The position numbers and the translations under genes are program-made. Positions 1 to 9,254 of a DNA stretch of 25,676 nt are shown one piece after another. A model generated the notes under the pieces. The model worked only from the letters and a program-made list of their open reading frames with translations, had not been told where the DNA came from and made no database searches. Numbering within the stretch: position 1 is the first letter of the stretch; each line of letters starts with the position of its first letter. The stretch covers positions 1 to 25,676 of the forward strand of contig PKDP01000114.1 in the NCBI GenBank assembly GCA_002862585.1. Reading direction: 5' to 3'. Origin of the DNA: Flavobacteriales bacterium. GTDB taxonomy: Bacteria > Bacteroidota > Bacteroidia > Flavobacteriales > UBA7312.

Positions 1-1
1 T

Positions 2-2536
2 GTTGTAAAGAAAAGTGGTGAAAACCTATTAGAAGCAACGAGTAAAATAATGTCGCTTTTAGCTACTGCAAAATCAACTAATATACTTCCTCAAAACTTA
101 ACAATATCCATTACAAACGACCAGTCTGAACAAACTAGAGATCAATTAAGTAACTTGGAGAACAGCATCATTTTTGGAGTAATTTTAGTGGTGCTTGTTC
201 TCTTGTTCTTTCTTGGTTTACGAAATGCATTATTCGTAGGAATGGCCATTCCTTTATCCATGTTTATCAGCTTTGTAGTCTTTGGAGGTATGGGAACTAC
301 TATGAACATGGTAGTCCTTTTTGCACTTATTTTAGCACTCGGGATGTTGGTGGACAATGCTATTGTGGTGATTGAAAACATTGATCGTATTTACAAGAAA
401 GAAGGCTTGAGTAAGTTCGAAGCAGCAAAACAAGGGGTAGGCGAAATAGCCGTTCCTATTATTTCTTCAACACTAACTACACTGGCAGCCTTTTTCCCAC
501 TCTTATTTTGGGACGATTTGATGGGCGAATTTATGGGTTATATTCCAATGACATTAATCATTGTATTAGGCTCGTCATTATTTGTGGCATTAGTTATCAA
601 CCCTGTTTTTGCATCACGATTTATGCAAGAAGACAATCGAAAAGAAGTCAATAAACCAAAGCTTAAGAAGACCACTATTTATGCAGCCGTTATTTCAATA
701 GTCTTTTACCTATTGGGAGCTCGTATGTTAGGCTCACTAGCCTTGATATATGGCTTGTTGAACTTGCTAAACAGCTTATACCTCACCCCATGGTCATATT
801 GGTTTCAAGATACTTTACTAGTACGCTTGGAAGAAAGATATTCCAAAATATTAAACTGGGCATTGGATGGAAGACGTCCGTTGAAACTTTTGGCAGGAAC
901 GTTTGGACTATTGATTTTCTCTATAATGTTCTTTGCATTGATGAAGCCAAATGTGGAGTTTTTCCCTGTTAATGAGCCTAAGTACATCAATGTCTTTTTG
1001 GAAATGCCCGAGGCTACTGATGTAATAGCTACGGACTCCATAGCTCGAATTGTGGAGCAAGACATCATAGATATCTTAAGCCCTTACGAGCATATAGTTT
1101 CTTCCGTATTAACTAACGTTGGTGCAGGAACTTCCGACCCTAATGAAATGGGTGGTGGTTCAGGAAACACTCCGCACAAGGCACGTATAACGATTAACTT
1201 TGTAGAGTTCAAATACAGAGACGGTATCGCTACTGGCGATGTGATGAAAGAGCTTTCATCCTCAATTAAGGTATTGCCAGGCGTTGAAATTAGCGTGGAC
1301 AAAAACAGAGATGGACCACCAATGGGACGACCTATTAATATGGAAATTACAGGTGAGAATTTCGAAGACTTACTCTTTTTAGCCGAAGACATTCAGCAAA
1401 AAATAGAGAAAGAGAAAATACCTGGAATAGAAGGATTAAAAGTTGACTTAGAGTTGAGTAAAGCCGAGATGCTTGTACAGATAGACAGAGATATGGCACG
1501 TCGATTAGGAGTATCTGCCTCTCAAGTTGGTTCTACTATTCGAACAGCCTTATTTGGTAAAGAAGTCTCTAAATTTAAGGACGGTGAAGACGAGTATCCT
1601 ATCACCCTAAAACTAGCAAATAAGTACCGCTATAATGTGTCTTCATTGATGAATCAGAGCATTACCTTTAGAAGTCAGTCCAATGGAAGGATTATGCAAA
1701 TACCTATCTCATCGGTTGCTAATTATTCATACAACAACACCTTCGGATCGGTCAATAGAAAAGACATGAAAAGGCAAGTAACCCTTTACTCAAATGTGAT
1801 AGAAGGGTATAACGAAAACGCTATTAATGATCAATTAAAAAAGCTATTAGCCGATTATCCTATGCCAGAAAATTGCGATTTACAATTCACTGGTAAGCAG
1901 CAAGAACAAGCCCAAACACAAGACTTTTTATCAAAAGCATTACTGATTGCTGTGGCTTTAATTACCTTGATATTAGTTTCCCAATTCAACTCCGTATTTA
2001 AGCCAGTCATCATTATTATGACGGTTCTATTTAGTACCATAGGTGTATTCTTGGGACTAGCCATTTTCAATATGGATTTCGTTATTATTATGACAGGAAT
2101 TGGTATAGTTTCATTGGCAGGTATTGTAGTAAATAACGCTATTGTATTAATCGATTACATTGACCTCATTAAATCAAGAAAGAAAGAAGAGCTTGGATTG
2201 GACGATTCGGAAGAACTAGACTACCAAAACTCAATAGATAGTATTCGTGAGGCTGGGCAAAAAAGGCTACGACCTGTATTGCTAACCGCAATCACTACGG
2301 TCTTGGGATTATTGCCCTTAGCTACAGGAATGAATATTAATTTCAGCACTTTGCTAACGGAGTTTAATCCACAAATTTTCTTCGGTGGTGACAACGCGAT
2401 TTTCTGGGGACCAATGGCATGGACAGTAATTTTTGGACTTACTTTTGCTACATTCCTAACATTAGTTATTGTACCAGTAATGTATCTGTTAACCGATAAA
2501 TTAAAGACTAAAATTGTATCTGAATTAGGGAGCTAG
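2..2536 (+). CDS. RND-family efflux transporter permease subunit, 5'-truncated by the window edge
   Basis: Inner-membrane, proton-driven RND (resistance-nodulation-division) pump subunit, of the kind that works with a periplasmic adaptor and an outer-membrane channel. The reading frame is open from base 2, so the gene begins upstream; 844 residues are visible of a family that usually has about 1000-1100. Near the start is the family motif VVKKSGENLLEAT. A first block of membrane helices follows, with LGMLVDNAIVVIEN, whose Asp (bases 353-355) matches the TM4 proton-relay acid. A long periplasmic domain comes next (about 950-1900), then a second helix block containing NNAIVLIDYID. Stop TAG at 2534-2536. 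The next gene, dxs, starts 60 bases later behind its own promoter. Substrate cannot be told from sequence; adaptor and outer-membrane genes would lie upstream. The family is certain, the drug or metabolite specificity unknown. Confidence 0.93.
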   Translation, partial: VVKKSGENLLEATSKIMSLLATAKSTNILPQNLTISITNDQSEQTRDQLSNLENSIIFGVILVVLVLLFFLGLRNALFVGMAIPLSMFISFVVFGGMGTTMNMVVLFALILALGMLVDNAIVVIENIDRIYKKEGLSKFEAAKQGVGEIAVPIISSTLTTLAAFFPLLFWDDLMGEFMGYIPMTLIIVLGSSLFVALVINPVFASRFMQEDNRKEVNKPKLKKTTIYAAVISIVFYLLGARMLGSLALIYGLLNLLNSLYLTPWSYWFQDTLLVRLEERYSKILNWALDGRRPLKLLAGTFGLLIFSIMFFALMKPNVEFFPVNEPKYINVFLEMPEATDVIATDSIARIVEQDIIDILSPYEHIVSSVLTNVGAGTSDPNEMGGGSGNTPHKARITINFVEFKYRDGIATGDVMKELSSSIKVLPGVEISVDKNRDGPPMGRPINMEITGENFEDLLFLAEDIQQKIEKEKIPGIEGLKVDLELSKAEMLVQIDRDMARRLGVSASQVGSTIRTALFGKEVSKFKDGEDEYPITLKLANKYRYNVSSLMNQSITFRSQSNGRIMQIPISSVANYSYNNTFGSVNRKDMKRQVTLYSNVIEGYNENAINDQLKKLLADYPMPENCDLQFTGKQQEQAQTQDFLSKALLIAVALITLILVSQFNSVFKPVIIIMTVLFSTIGVFLGLAIFNMDFVIIMTGIGIVSLAGIVVNNAIVLIDYIDLIKSRKKEELGLDDSEELDYQNSIDSIREAGQKRLRPVLLTAITTVLGLLPLATGMNINFSTLLTEFNPQIFFGGDNAIFWGPMAWTVIFGLTFATFLTLVIVPVMYLLTDKLKTKIVSELGS

Positions 2537-2542
2537 GTAATC

Positions 2543-2576
2543 TTTGTCCTAACAGATGTTAAATTTCTTATATTTG
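2543..2576 (+). promoter_or_regulatory. Bacteroidota-type promoter of dxs
   Basis: TTTG at 2543-2546 (-33 element), 22 bases, then TATATTTG at 2569-2576, an exact match to the Bacteroidota -7 consensus TAnnTTTG. Transcription would start near 2582, leaving a leader of about 15 bases before the TTG start codon. This is the most complete two-part promoter in the window. Confidence 0.7.
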
Positions 2577-2596
2577 TACCAGAAAAGTAATCAAGT

Positions 2597-4504
2597 TTGA
2601 GTTCATTAGATAATATCCAATTCCCTGAAGATTTAAAAAATCTCAAAAGTAACGATTTGCCTCAAGTCTGTGATGACTTAAGGCAATATATTGTTGATGT
2701 AGTCTCAACCAAAGGAGGGCATTTCGGTGCTAGTTTGGGTGTCGTTGAACTTACGGTTGCTTTACACTATGTTTTCAACACACCTTACGACCAGTTGGTA
2801 TGGGATGTAGGTCATCAGGCTTACGGACACAAAATCCTTACAGGAAGAAAAGACCGTTTTCACACCAACAGAATTTACAATGGAATTAGTGGTTTTCCGA
2901 AGCGTTCGGAAAGCGAATACGATACTTTTGGTGTAGGACATTCCTCTACTTCTATTTCTGGAGCATTAGGGATGGCAGTAGCCTCGAATTACAAAAACGA
3001 AAAAGACAAACAACACATAGCCGTTATCGGTGACGGCTCCATGACAGCTGGTTTAGCCTTTGAAGGACTTAATCATGCTGGAATAGAAAACTCCAATCTT
3101 TTAGTCATTCTCAATGACAACTGCATGTCCATTGACCCCAATGTTGGCGCATTAAAAGAATACTTAACAGATATTGCCACTTCGCATACCTATAATAAGG
3201 TTAAAGACGATGTTTGGAATCTTTTAGGGAAAGTCAGTAAGTTTGGGCCAAATGCCCAAGCTATTGCAGCTAAGTTAGAAAATGCCATGAAGTCGGCACT
3301 ATTGAAGCAAAGCAATTACTTTGAGTCATTAAACTTCAGGTATTTCGGACCTGTAGATGGTCACGATGTTGTGCATTTGAGTAAAATATTGAATGATTTA
3401 AAAGACATTCCCGGACCTAAAATTTTGCATTGCCTTACCAAAAAAGGCAAGGGCTATGAGCCGGCAGAAAAAGGAAGCCCTACTAAATGGCATGCACCAG
3501 GATTGTTTGATAAAAATACGGGGGAGATAATAAAATCTACCTCTACTAGTCCTCAGCCACCAAAATACCAAGATGTGTTTGGAAAAACCATTATTGAATT
3601 GGCTAAGGAAAACGATAAAATAATGGGTATTACCCCAGCTATGCCTACAGGTTGCTCTTTAGGCATGATGATGAAAGAGATGCCAGACAGAGCCTTTGAT
3701 GTAGGTATTGCTGAGCAACACGCTGTTACTTTTTCGGCAGGTTTAGCTACACAAGGAATGGTGCCTTTCTGTAATATTTACTCCTCCTTTATGCAACGTG
3801 CTTATGACCAAGTAGTACACGACGTTGCCATTCAAAACTTGAATGTAGTATTTTGCTTAGATAGAGGCGGTTTGGTAGGTGCTGATGGCCCTACTCATCA
3901 CGGTGTTTACGACATGGCATACTTTAGGTGTATTCCTAACATGGTCGTTTCTGCTCCTATGAATGAGCAAGAATTGAGAAACCTCATGTACACCGCACAA
4001 TTACCTAACAAAGGGCCATTCTCAATACGTTACCCAAGAGGAAAAGGCGTTATGGTCGATTGGCAAACACCTTTTGAAGAAATACCAGTAGGAAAAGGAA
4101 GAAAAGTTTCTGATGGTAATGAAATTGCTTTAGTGACAATTGGTCATGTGGGGAATTTTGCTCAAAAAGCCATTTCAGAATTAGATACGTATTCTGTAGC
4201 CCATTACGATATGCGATTTGTGAAGCCTTTGGATGAAGCCTTACTACACGAAGTCTTTAGGAAACACGATAAAGTGATTACGGTAGAAGACGGCTGTATA
4301 CAAGGCGGTTTTGGTAGTGCTATCATTGAGTTTATGGCGGATCATAACTTCAAAGCACAAGTAAAGCGTTTGGGTATTCCTGACAAATACGTTGAGCATG
4401 GCACTCAGCCTGAGCTATGGCGTGAATGCGAATACGATAAGCAAGCCATCATTGAAAGCGTTCATCAGATGGTAGGCGTTAAAAAAGTAGCCACAACAGC
4501 ATAA
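2597..4504 (+). CDS. dxs: 1-deoxy-D-xylulose-5-phosphate synthase
   Basis: Thiamine-diphosphate enzyme that condenses pyruvate with glyceraldehyde 3-phosphate to DXP, the first step of the MEP isoprenoid pathway and a precursor for DXP-dependent pyridoxal phosphate synthesis (pdxA lies further along the window). 635 residues, a normal length. Visible: GHFGASLG (about 41-48) with the conserved His, the ThDP-binding GDGSMTAG (145-152) with NDN (173-175), the [12 protein letters not shown] segment with the catalytic Glu, and [15 protein letters not shown] in the pyrimidine domain. The start is TTG at 2597: the N-terminal pattern [15 protein letters not shown] fits the family and no ATG lies nearby in frame. 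It is separated from the pump gene by its own promoter and ends in a strong terminator, so it is probably monocistronic. Confidence 0.97.
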   Translation: MSSLDNIQFPEDLKNLKSNDLPQVCDDLRQYIVDVVSTKGGHFGASLGVVELTVALHYVFNTPYDQLVWDVGHQAYGHKILTGRKDRFHTNRIYNGISGFPKRSESEYDTFGVGHSSTSISGALGMAVASNYKNEKDKQHIAVIGDGSMTAGLAFEGLNHAGIENSNLLVILNDNCMSIDPNVGALKEYLTDIATSHTYNKVKDDVWNLLGKVSKFGPNAQAIAAKLENAMKSALLKQSNYFESLNFRYFGPVDGHDVVHLSKILNDLKDIPGPKILHCLTKKGKGYEPAEKGSPTKWHAPGLFDKNTGEIIKSTSTSPQPPKYQDVFGKTIIELAKENDKIMGITPAMPTGCSLGMMMKEMPDRAFDVGIAEQHAVTFSAGLATQGMVPFCNIYSSFMQRAYDQVVHDVAIQNLNVVFCLDRGGLVGADGPTHHGVYDMAYFRCIPNMVVSAPMNEQELRNLMYTAQLPNKGPFSIRYPRGKGVMVDWQTPFEEIPVGKGRKVSDGNEIALVTIGHVGNFAQKAISELDTYSVAHYDMRFVKPLDEALLHEVFRKHDKVITVEDGCIQGGFGSAIIEFMADHNFKAQVKRLGIPDKYVEHGTQPELWRECEYDKQAIIESVHQMVGVKKVATTA

Positions 4505-4529
4505 AAAAAGAGCCTCGAAGGCTCTTTTT
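4505..4529. terminator. Bidirectional intrinsic terminator between dxs and accC
   Basis: Perfect inverted repeat: AAAAAGAGCC at 4505-4514 and GGCTCTTTTT at 4520-4529 around a 5-base loop TCGAA, whose end bases can also pair. The GC core is flanked by A-runs on one side and T-runs on the other, so it reads as stem plus U-tract on both strands. It begins directly at the dxs stop codon and lies 22 bases past the accC stop, and would serve both convergent units. Confidence 0.92.
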
Positions 4530-4551
4530 AAATTTTATATTCAAAATTCTA

Positions 4552-5889
4552 CTACTTCAATTCAAAAGACTCCATAAATTTGGTGGTATAGTTACCGTTT
4601 ATGAAATCTTCGTTTTTCATCAATTGTAAGTGGAAAGGTATAGTTGTCTTCACACCTTCAATAACGAATTCTTCCAATGCTCTTCTCATTTTTGAAATAG
4701 CCTCTTCTCTAGTTTGAGCCACTGTAATAAGTTTAGCAATCATAGAGTCGTAATTAGGTGGTATACTATAGTTAGCATACACATGAGTGTCAATACGTAC
4801 ACCGTGTCCGCCTGGTGCATGAAAGTTTGTAATCCTTCCTGGACTAGGCCTGAAGTCGTTGTAAGGGTCTTCGGCATTAATACGGCACTCAATGGCGTGT
4901 AGCTGAGGATAGTAGTTTTTACCCGTTATTTTTATGCCAGTCGCCACTTTTATCTGTTCACAAATAAGGTCATAGTCCACTACTTCTTCCGTAATAGGGT
5001 GTTCCACCTGAATACGGGTATTCATTTCCATAAAGTAGAAGTTACGGTGCTTATCTACCAAAAACTCTACCGTTCCAGCACCTTCATATTTTACCGATTC
5101 GGCAGCTTGTACAGCCGCTTTACCCATAGCTTCTCTAAGCTCATCCGTCATGAAAGGAGAAGGCGTTTCTTCTACTAGTTTTTGGTGTCTTCGTTGTATG
5201 GAGCAATCGCGTTCAGAAAGGTGACAGGCTTTACCTGTGCTATCGCCAATAATTTGTATTTCTATATGGCGCGGGTCTTCAATGAATTTCTCCATATACA
5301 TACCGTCGTTACCAAATGCAGCAGCGGACTCTTGTCTGGCAGAGTCCCAAGCGTTTTCTAATTCGCTGGATTTCCATACGAGTCGCATTCCTCTACCACC
5401 ACCACCGGCAGTAGCTTTTAGCATTACTGGATAACCAATTTCTTTAGCGAGTTTCTTGCAATGTGTAAAATCGTCGATTAGTCCATCCGAGCCTGGTATG
5501 GTAGGTACACCCGCTTTTTTCATGGTCTCTTTAGCAGCAGCTTTATCGCCCATGCCTTCAATCATTTCTGGTGAAGCACCGATAAATTTGATGCCATTTT
5601 CTCCGCAAATTTTGGAGAATTTAGCGTTTTCAGAAAGGAAACCATAGCCTGGATGAATAGCATCGGCATTGGTAATTTCTGCTGCGGCAATGATGTTTGG
5701 GATATTTAGGTAAGATTCGCTAGATGGACCTGGGCCTACACATACGGCTTCGTCGGCGAATCTAACGTGCAAACTCTCAGCATCGGCAGTAGAATATACG
5801 GCCACTGTCTTTATGCCCATCTCTTTGCATGTGCGAATTACTCTTAGAGCAATTTCGCCTCTATTAGCTATTAATATCTTTTTAAACAT
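4552..5889 (-). CDS. accC: Acetyl-CoA carboxylase, biotin carboxylase subunit
   Basis: ATP-dependent carboxylation of the biotin on the carrier protein, the first half-reaction of malonyl-CoA formation. 445 residues, close to the roughly 449 of E. coli AccC, so a stand-alone biotin carboxylase rather than a fused alpha subunit. Visible: N-terminal [17 protein letters not shown], the ATP-grasp glycine loop [19 protein letters not shown], and the catalytic stretch [16 protein letters not shown]. It lies 9 bases downstream of accB and is the last gene of the minus-strand fatty-acid cluster, ending at the shared terminator. The carboxyltransferase genes accA and accD are not in the window. The subunit could also serve the PccB-type carboxyltransferase at 19.2-20.7 kb; that is inference only. 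Confidence 0.96.
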   Translation of the reverse strand: MFKKILIANRGEIALRVIRTCKEMGIKTVAVYSTADAESLHVRFADEAVCVGPGPSSESYLNIPNIIAAAEITNADAIHPGYGFLSENAKFSKICGENGIKFIGASPEMIEGMGDKAAAKETMKKAGVPTIPGSDGLIDDFTHCKKLAKEIGYPVMLKATAGGGGRGMRLVWKSSELENAWDSARQESAAAFGNDGMYMEKFIEDPRHIEIQIIGDSTGKACHLSERDCSIQRRHQKLVEETPSPFMTDELREAMGKAAVQAAESVKYEGAGTVEFLVDKHRNFYFMEMNTRIQVEHPITEEVVDYDLICEQIKVATGIKITGKNYYPQLHAIECRINAEDPYNDFRPSPGRITNFHAPGGHGVRIDTHVYANYSIPPNYDSMIAKLITVAQTREEAISKMRRALEEFVIEGVKTTIPFHLQLMKNEDFINGNYTTKFMESFELK

Positions 5890-5898
5890 GAATGTATT

Positions 5899-6399
5899 TT
5901 AAGAGGGGTCAACTAAAAATAAAGGCTGATCGTATTCTACTGGTGTAGAATCATCTACTAATACCTTTACAATTTTACCGCTAACTTCGGATTCAATTTC
6001 GTTGAATAGCTTCATAGCTTCTACTACGCATAGCACATCGCCTGGCTTGATAGTGTCGCCAATATTCACAAATGTTTCTTTGTCTGGAGAAGGCTTTCTG
6101 TAAAACGTACCAATCATTGGTGACTTTACAGTAATGTATTTGTCTTCCTCGCTACTTTTGTCTGCTGCTGGTGCTTTTGCCGCAGCTTCAACTGCTGGAG
6201 CCGGAGCAGCTGCTACAGGCATTACTGTCGGAGCACCTTGAGCTACAGGAATTTGTTGAATAATGGTTGTTTCGGGTACCGCCCCTTTCTTAGCAGGGGA
6301 TTTGATAGAAATTTTTACGTTGTCAATTTCTAGATTTACCTCAGTTGCTCCAGATTTAGCAACAAACTTTATGAGTTCTTGAATTTCTTTAATGTCCAT
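5899..6399 (-). CDS. accB: Biotin carboxyl carrier protein of acetyl-CoA carboxylase
   Basis: Carries carboxybiotin between biotin carboxylase and carboxyltransferase. 166 residues: an N-terminal helical region (1-37), an Ala/Pro-rich linker (about 38-85, with many PVAAAPAPA-like steps), and a C-terminal biotinyl domain (about 86-166) with CVVEAMKLFNEIESE, where K130 is the predicted biotinylated lysine. The length and linker match ordinary BCCPs. The gene lies 30 bases after fabH and 9 before accC. A TATATTTG box on the minus strand in the fabH-accB gap suggests that accBC can be transcribed separately from the upstream genes. Confidence 0.96.
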   Translation of the reverse strand: MDIKEIQELIKFVAKSGATEVNLEIDNVKISIKSPAKKGAVPETTIIQQIPVAQGAPTVMPVAAAPAPAVEAAAKAPAADKSSEEDKYITVKSPMIGTFYRKPSPDKETFVNIGDTIKPGDVLCVVEAMKLFNEIESEVSGKIVKVLVDDSTPVEYDQPLFLVDPS

Positions 6400-6417
6400 A
6401 AGGCGATTTTAATATTT

Positions 6418-6425
6418 CAAATATA
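6418..6425 (-). promoter_or_regulatory. Possible internal -7 box ahead of accB
   Basis: On the minus strand TATATTTG is an exact TAnnTTTG match, 18 bases before the accB ATG and located between the fabH stop and accB. No TTG element sits at the usual 17-23 base spacing, so only half of a promoter is seen. Confidence 0.45.
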
Positions 6426-6429
6426 TAAT

Positions 6430-7428
6430 TTATTTACTATCGTATGCCCATTTCAAATAAATAGAGCCCCAAGTAAAGCCACCACCGAAGGCAGCAAGGA
6501 TGAGGTTGTCCCCTTTATTTAATTGATTTTCCCATTCCCATAGACATAGCGGTATAGTTCCATTGGTTGTATTTCCATAACGCTGAATGTTCAGCATCAC
6601 TTTATCTGTACCTACGCCCATTCTGTTGGCAGTAGCGTCTATGATTCGTTTATTGGCTTGGTGAGGAACTAACCAAGCGATATCGTCACCAGTAAGATTG
6701 TTTCTATCCATAATTTCACCTGAAACATCAGCCATACCTTTAACGGCAAACTTAAATACTGTTTGTCCTTCTTGGTGAATGAAGTGCTCTTTATTTTTAA
6801 TGGTTTCTTCAGATGCAGGGTGATAAGAACCGCCACCTGTCATTCTGAGGTAATGACGACCTTCACCATTGCTTTTCATAATGGAATCATGAACACCTAA
6901 ATCGTCTTCGTTAGGTTCTAATAATACAGCACCCGCTCCATCGCCGAAGATGATACACGTTTGTCTATCTGTATAATCTACGATAGAAGACATTTTATCA
7001 GCACCCACAACAATAATTTTCTTGTAAGCTCCTGTTTCTATGTATTTGGCAGCAGTAGCAACAGAAAATAGGAATCCTGAACAGGCTGCCATAAGATCGT
7101 AGGCGAAAGCATTTTTTGCACCTATCTTATCAGCGATAATACAAGCAGTTGATGGAAACATCATATCTGGCGTTGCAGTAGCACAAATGATACAGTCTAT
7201 TTCTACGGCAGAAACACCTTTTTTCTGAAGTAATCCTTCAATAGCGCCAACGCCTAAATCAGATGAAGCTAATCCTTCGCCTTTTAATATTCGTCTTTCT
7301 TTAATACCTGTTCGTGTAGTTATCCATTCATCATTGGTGTCTACCATCTTTTCTAGCTCCTTGTTCGTTAGAACATATTCAGGAACATATCCGTGAACGC
7401 CTGTTATAGCAGCTCTGAGTTTAGTCAT
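6430..7428 (-). CDS. fabH: Beta-ketoacyl-ACP synthase III
   Basis: Condenses an acyl-CoA primer (acetyl-CoA or a branched-chain CoA) with malonyl-ACP to start fatty acid synthesis in the cytoplasm. 332 residues, normal length. The thiolase-fold catalytic triad is complete: C116 in AACSGFLF, H256 in VPHQANKRI and N286 in RYGNTTNGT. The N-terminal pattern [16 protein letters not shown] is typical. The start overlaps the end of plsX by 8 bases, a sign of translational coupling, and accB follows 30 bases later. Primer specificity cannot be read safely; many Bacteroidota make branched-chain fatty acids. Some members of the phylum carry two fabH copies, and this one, in the plsX cluster, is the likely housekeeping copy. 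Confidence 0.97.
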   Translation of the reverse strand: MTKLRAAITGVHGYVPEYVLTNKELEKMVDTNDEWITTRTGIKERRILKGEGLASSDLGVGAIEGLLQKKGVSAVEIDCIICATATPDMMFPSTACIIADKIGAKNAFAYDLMAACSGFLFSVATAAKYIETGAYKKIIVVGADKMSSIVDYTDRQTCIIFGDGAGAVLLEPNEDDLGVHDSIMKSNGEGRHYLRMTGGGSYHPASEETIKNKEHFIHQEGQTVFKFAVKGMADVSGEIMDRNNLTGDDIAWLVPHQANKRIIDATANRMGVGTDKVMLNIQRYGNTTNGTIPLCLWEWENQLNKGDNLILAAFGGGFTWGSIYLKWAYDSK

Positions 7429-8374
7429 TATTGAAGTTATTTAAAATTTTTGTGGTTAAATCAGCTTCAACAACATCAGCAGTCAAAACGATCATATTCT
7501 TAATGGCGATTTTGTTAGATATTCCATGACCAATAACAACGGTTTTGTTTAACCCTAGAATGGGCGTTCCTCCATAATTTTCATAATTGAATCGGTTGAA
7601 ATATTCGTCTTTAATATTTCTCTTTTCAATTAAGTTGTAGATAGATTCAGCTTGCTTCAGTATAACGTTCCCTGAAAAACCGTCGCAAACAATGACGTCG
7701 CATTTATCATCAAAAAGATGTCTACTTTCTATGTTTCCACAGAAGTTGAAATCTCTTGAGTCGCTCATAAGCTCATGAGCGGCAATAGTTAGCATATTAC
7801 CTTTTGTTTCTTCTTCTCCAATATTTAATAGGCCAACTCTTGGGCTAGTGATACCGCACACATGCTCGGCAAATAGTGAGCCTAATATTCCAAACTGATA
7901 GAGTACATCAGCTTTGCAGTCGGCATTGGCACCAACATCTAAAATTACATTTACTCCACCGTCTAATTTGGGCAGCACGGAAGAGATACAAGGTCTTAAA
8001 ATTCCAGGGATAGGCTTTACAGACATATAGCCACCTACGAACATTGCGCCAGTATTTCCTGCACTGGCAAAACCATCTATTTTTCCTTTTTTAAGTAAGT
8101 GGAATCCAACAGCGATGCTGGAATTAGGTTTTTTAACAAGTGCTTTGGTAGGGTGTTCGCCCATCTCAATATTTTCTGGGGCATGAACAATTTCGAAGGT
8201 ATCTTCCTGGAGATTGTGTTTTTGTAGTTTGCTTTTAATGAGTGATTCGTCGCCGATGAGCACTAAGTCAACTTTATCGGCTAAGTGTGGCAGAGCTAAA
8301 ACACTGCCGTCAATGGTAGCTTCTGGGGCAAAATCCCCCCCCATGATATCTATTCCAATTCGAACTCTAGCCAT
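7421..8374 (-). CDS. plsX: Phosphate acyltransferase PlsX
   Basis: Converts acyl-ACP to acyl-phosphate, the acyl donor for PlsY in phospholipid synthesis; a peripheral membrane enzyme. 317 residues from the chosen ATG at 8374 ([18 protein letters not shown]). A TTG nine bases upstream would add MFL but would place the start inside the U-tract of a terminator-like hairpin, so the ATG is preferred. Visible family features: the MGGDFAPE motif, [22 protein letters not shown] and [11 protein letters not shown]. The 3' end overlaps fabH by 8 bases. Oddity: the codons for MGGD form a run of eight G (C8 at 8335-8342 on the plus strand), unusual in this AT-rich sequence. The 75-base gap after rpmF holds a hairpin and a -7 box, so plsX may be expressed independently of rpmF. 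Confidence 0.96.
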   Translation of the reverse strand: MARVRIGIDIMGGDFAPEATIDGSVLALPHLADKVDLVLIGDESLIKSKLQKHNLQEDTFEIVHAPENIEMGEHPTKALVKKPNSSIAVGFHLLKKGKIDGFASAGNTGAMFVGGYMSVKPIPGILRPCISSVLPKLDGGVNVILDVGANADCKADVLYQFGILGSLFAEHVCGITSPRVGLLNIGEEETKGNMLTIAAHELMSDSRDFNFCGNIESRHLFDDKCDVIVCDGFSGNVILKQAESIYNLIEKRNIKDEYFNRFNYENYGGTPILGLNKTVVIGHGISNKIAIKNMIVLTADVVEADLTTKILNNFNND

Positions 8375-8375
8375 T

Positions 8376-8420
8376 AAAAACAAAAGTAGATTTAAGAGTT
8401 TTAAAAAGTCCTAAATCTAC
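8376..8420 (-). terminator. Terminator-like hairpin (possible attenuator) between rpmF and plsX
   Basis: On the minus strand GTAGATTTA (8420-8412) pairs perfectly with TAAATCTAC (8394-8386). The stem can extend by a G-U, a G-C and an A-U pair, and is followed at once by TTTTGTTTTT (8385-8376). That is the form of an intrinsic terminator. It sits one base before the plsX ATG and within what would otherwise be one operon. It could lower expression of plsX relative to the abundant ribosomal protein L32. The shape is seen directly; its activity is inference. The stem is mostly A-U, so termination may be partial. Confidence 0.6.
8381..8388 (-). promoter_or_regulatory. Possible -7 box of plsX, overlapping the hairpin
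   Basis: Minus-strand TACTTTTG matches TAnnTTTG exactly and ends 6 bases before the plsX ATG. It overlaps the 3' arm and U-tract of the hairpin at 8376-8420. No TTG element is seen at the usual spacing upstream. If used, the plsX transcript would be leaderless or nearly so. Confidence 0.4.
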
Positions 8421-8449
8421 AAATTAAAAATTAAACTAAACGATAAGTA

Positions 8450-8638
8450 TTATTGGGCAGCAACTTCTTGTGAAACAGCTTCTTTGCCTCTATAAAAACC
8501 ACATTCTCCACACACTCTATGGTGTAGTATAGGTGCGCCACAGTTAGAGCATTTACTAACGTTGTGTGCAGTTGCTTTGTCGTGAGTTCTTCTTTTGTCT
8601 CTTCTAGTTTTAGAAATTTTACGTTTAGGATGTGCCAT
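8450..8638 (-). CDS. rpmF: 50S ribosomal protein L32
   Basis: Small protein of the large ribosomal subunit. 62 residues, normal for L32. The start MAHPKRKISKTRRDKRR is the family's basic N-terminus; the second half holds a zinc-ribbon pattern with C30, C33, C43 and C46 (CSNC then CGEC), so this is the zinc-binding C+ form. The gene follows DUF177 by 13 bases, the standard partner order in many bacteria, and is followed by plsX after a 75-base gap with a terminator-like hairpin. The C+ form lets bacteria that also keep a C- paralogue respond to zinc shortage; no paralogue is visible here. Confidence 0.97.
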   Translation of the reverse strand: MAHPKRKISKTRRDKRRTHDKATAHNVSKCSNCGAPILHHRVCGECGFYRGKEAVSQEVAAQ

Positions 8639-8651
8639 AATCTAAATCAAT

Positions 8652-9182
8652 TTATTTGTGTTTTATATTCTTCAAACTTGCCCAACGGGGGTCAATTTCA
8701 ACATCTTCTTTTTCTGTTTGTTCTTTAATTTCAAATTGTCTGATGTTTTCTAACATATCTTGGTTGCACTCTTCTTCATCGGCGTGTGACCGTTTTGAGG
8801 GTAACGACAAATGAATGAATTCATAAATACTTTTAGCAAGCGATAAGGTATGCTCTCTGGTAGATAAAATTATGATTTCGTCACTCTCAGTGCTTTCCAC
8901 TAAGTCAGAAAATTTTACAATAAGATTAAATTGTTCGTTTAAGTCTTGAAGATAGAGGTCTGCACAGGTATCGCAAGAGAGTTCAACATTACCGCTAATG
9001 TCAAATTCTAAATCTAGCAATGTTGCTTTTTTATTTAGCTTGATGGCTACCTTTAGCGTTGCCTTTTTTACTTCAGAATTTTCGAACAATTCAAAGAACG
9101 ATTCTACGATGTCAAAATCAAATTGGTGCGTTCCTAATTTTAGGCCCGAAAAAGGAATATCAAAATCTTTTTCTCTTACCAT
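8652..9182 (-). CDS. DUF177 (YceD-like) protein upstream of L32
   Basis: Conserved cytoplasmic protein family almost always encoded directly before rpmF and, in E. coli and plants, linked to 23S rRNA accumulation and large-subunit assembly. 176 residues. The recognisable core is about 50-110: predicted beta strands followed by LSCDTCADLYLQDL, with C70 and C73 forming a CxxC pair typical of the family. An acidic tail follows (EEEC, EKEDVEIDPRW). The C-terminal EIDPRWASLKNI box is also usual for Bacteroidota members. A -7 promoter box lies upstream, suggesting this is the first gene of the DUF177-rpmF(-plsX-fabH-accBC) unit. The molecular function remains uncertain even in model organisms. Confidence 0.88.
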   Translation of the reverse strand: MVREKDFDIPFSGLKLGTHQFDFDIVESFFELFENSEVKKATLKVAIKLNKKATLLDLEFDISGNVELSCDTCADLYLQDLNEQFNLIVKFSDLVESTESDEIIILSTREHTLSLAKSIYEFIHLSLPSKRSHADEEECNQDMLENIRQFEIKEQTEKEDVEIDPRWASLKNIKHK

Positions 9183-9208
9183 GAATTCAATTTTTTCAAA
9201 GTAGCCTG

Positions 9209-9216
9209 CAAATGTA
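9209..9216 (-). promoter_or_regulatory. -7 box of the DUF177-rpmF unit
   Basis: Minus-strand TACATTTG is an exact TAnnTTTG match, 26 bases before the DUF177 ATG, in the 72-base gap after pdxA. No clear TTG element at the standard distance. The gap also holds a 12-base palindrome at 9222-9233 and a weak 5-bp stem, neither followed by a T-run. Confidence 0.5.
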
Positions 9217-9254
9217 ATAATATTTCATGAAATGAGCTTAAAAAAAGCTATTGT

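Noticed and set aside
805..2070. Minus-strand open frames within the RND pump gene and similar antisense frames in other genes
   Set aside because: They are shadows of real coding frames with no family resemblance, no promoter boxes and improbable composition.
8375..8383. Longer plsX start (TTG at 8383, adding MFL)
   Set aside because: It would start inside the U-tract of the hairpin, and the ATG at 8374 gives the family-typical N-terminus.
9222..9250. 12-base palindrome ATTTCATGAAAT and a 5-bp AGCTT stem between pdxA and DUF177
   Set aside because: AT-rich, short, and no T-run after the stem on the minus strand; could be an operator but nothing else supports it.
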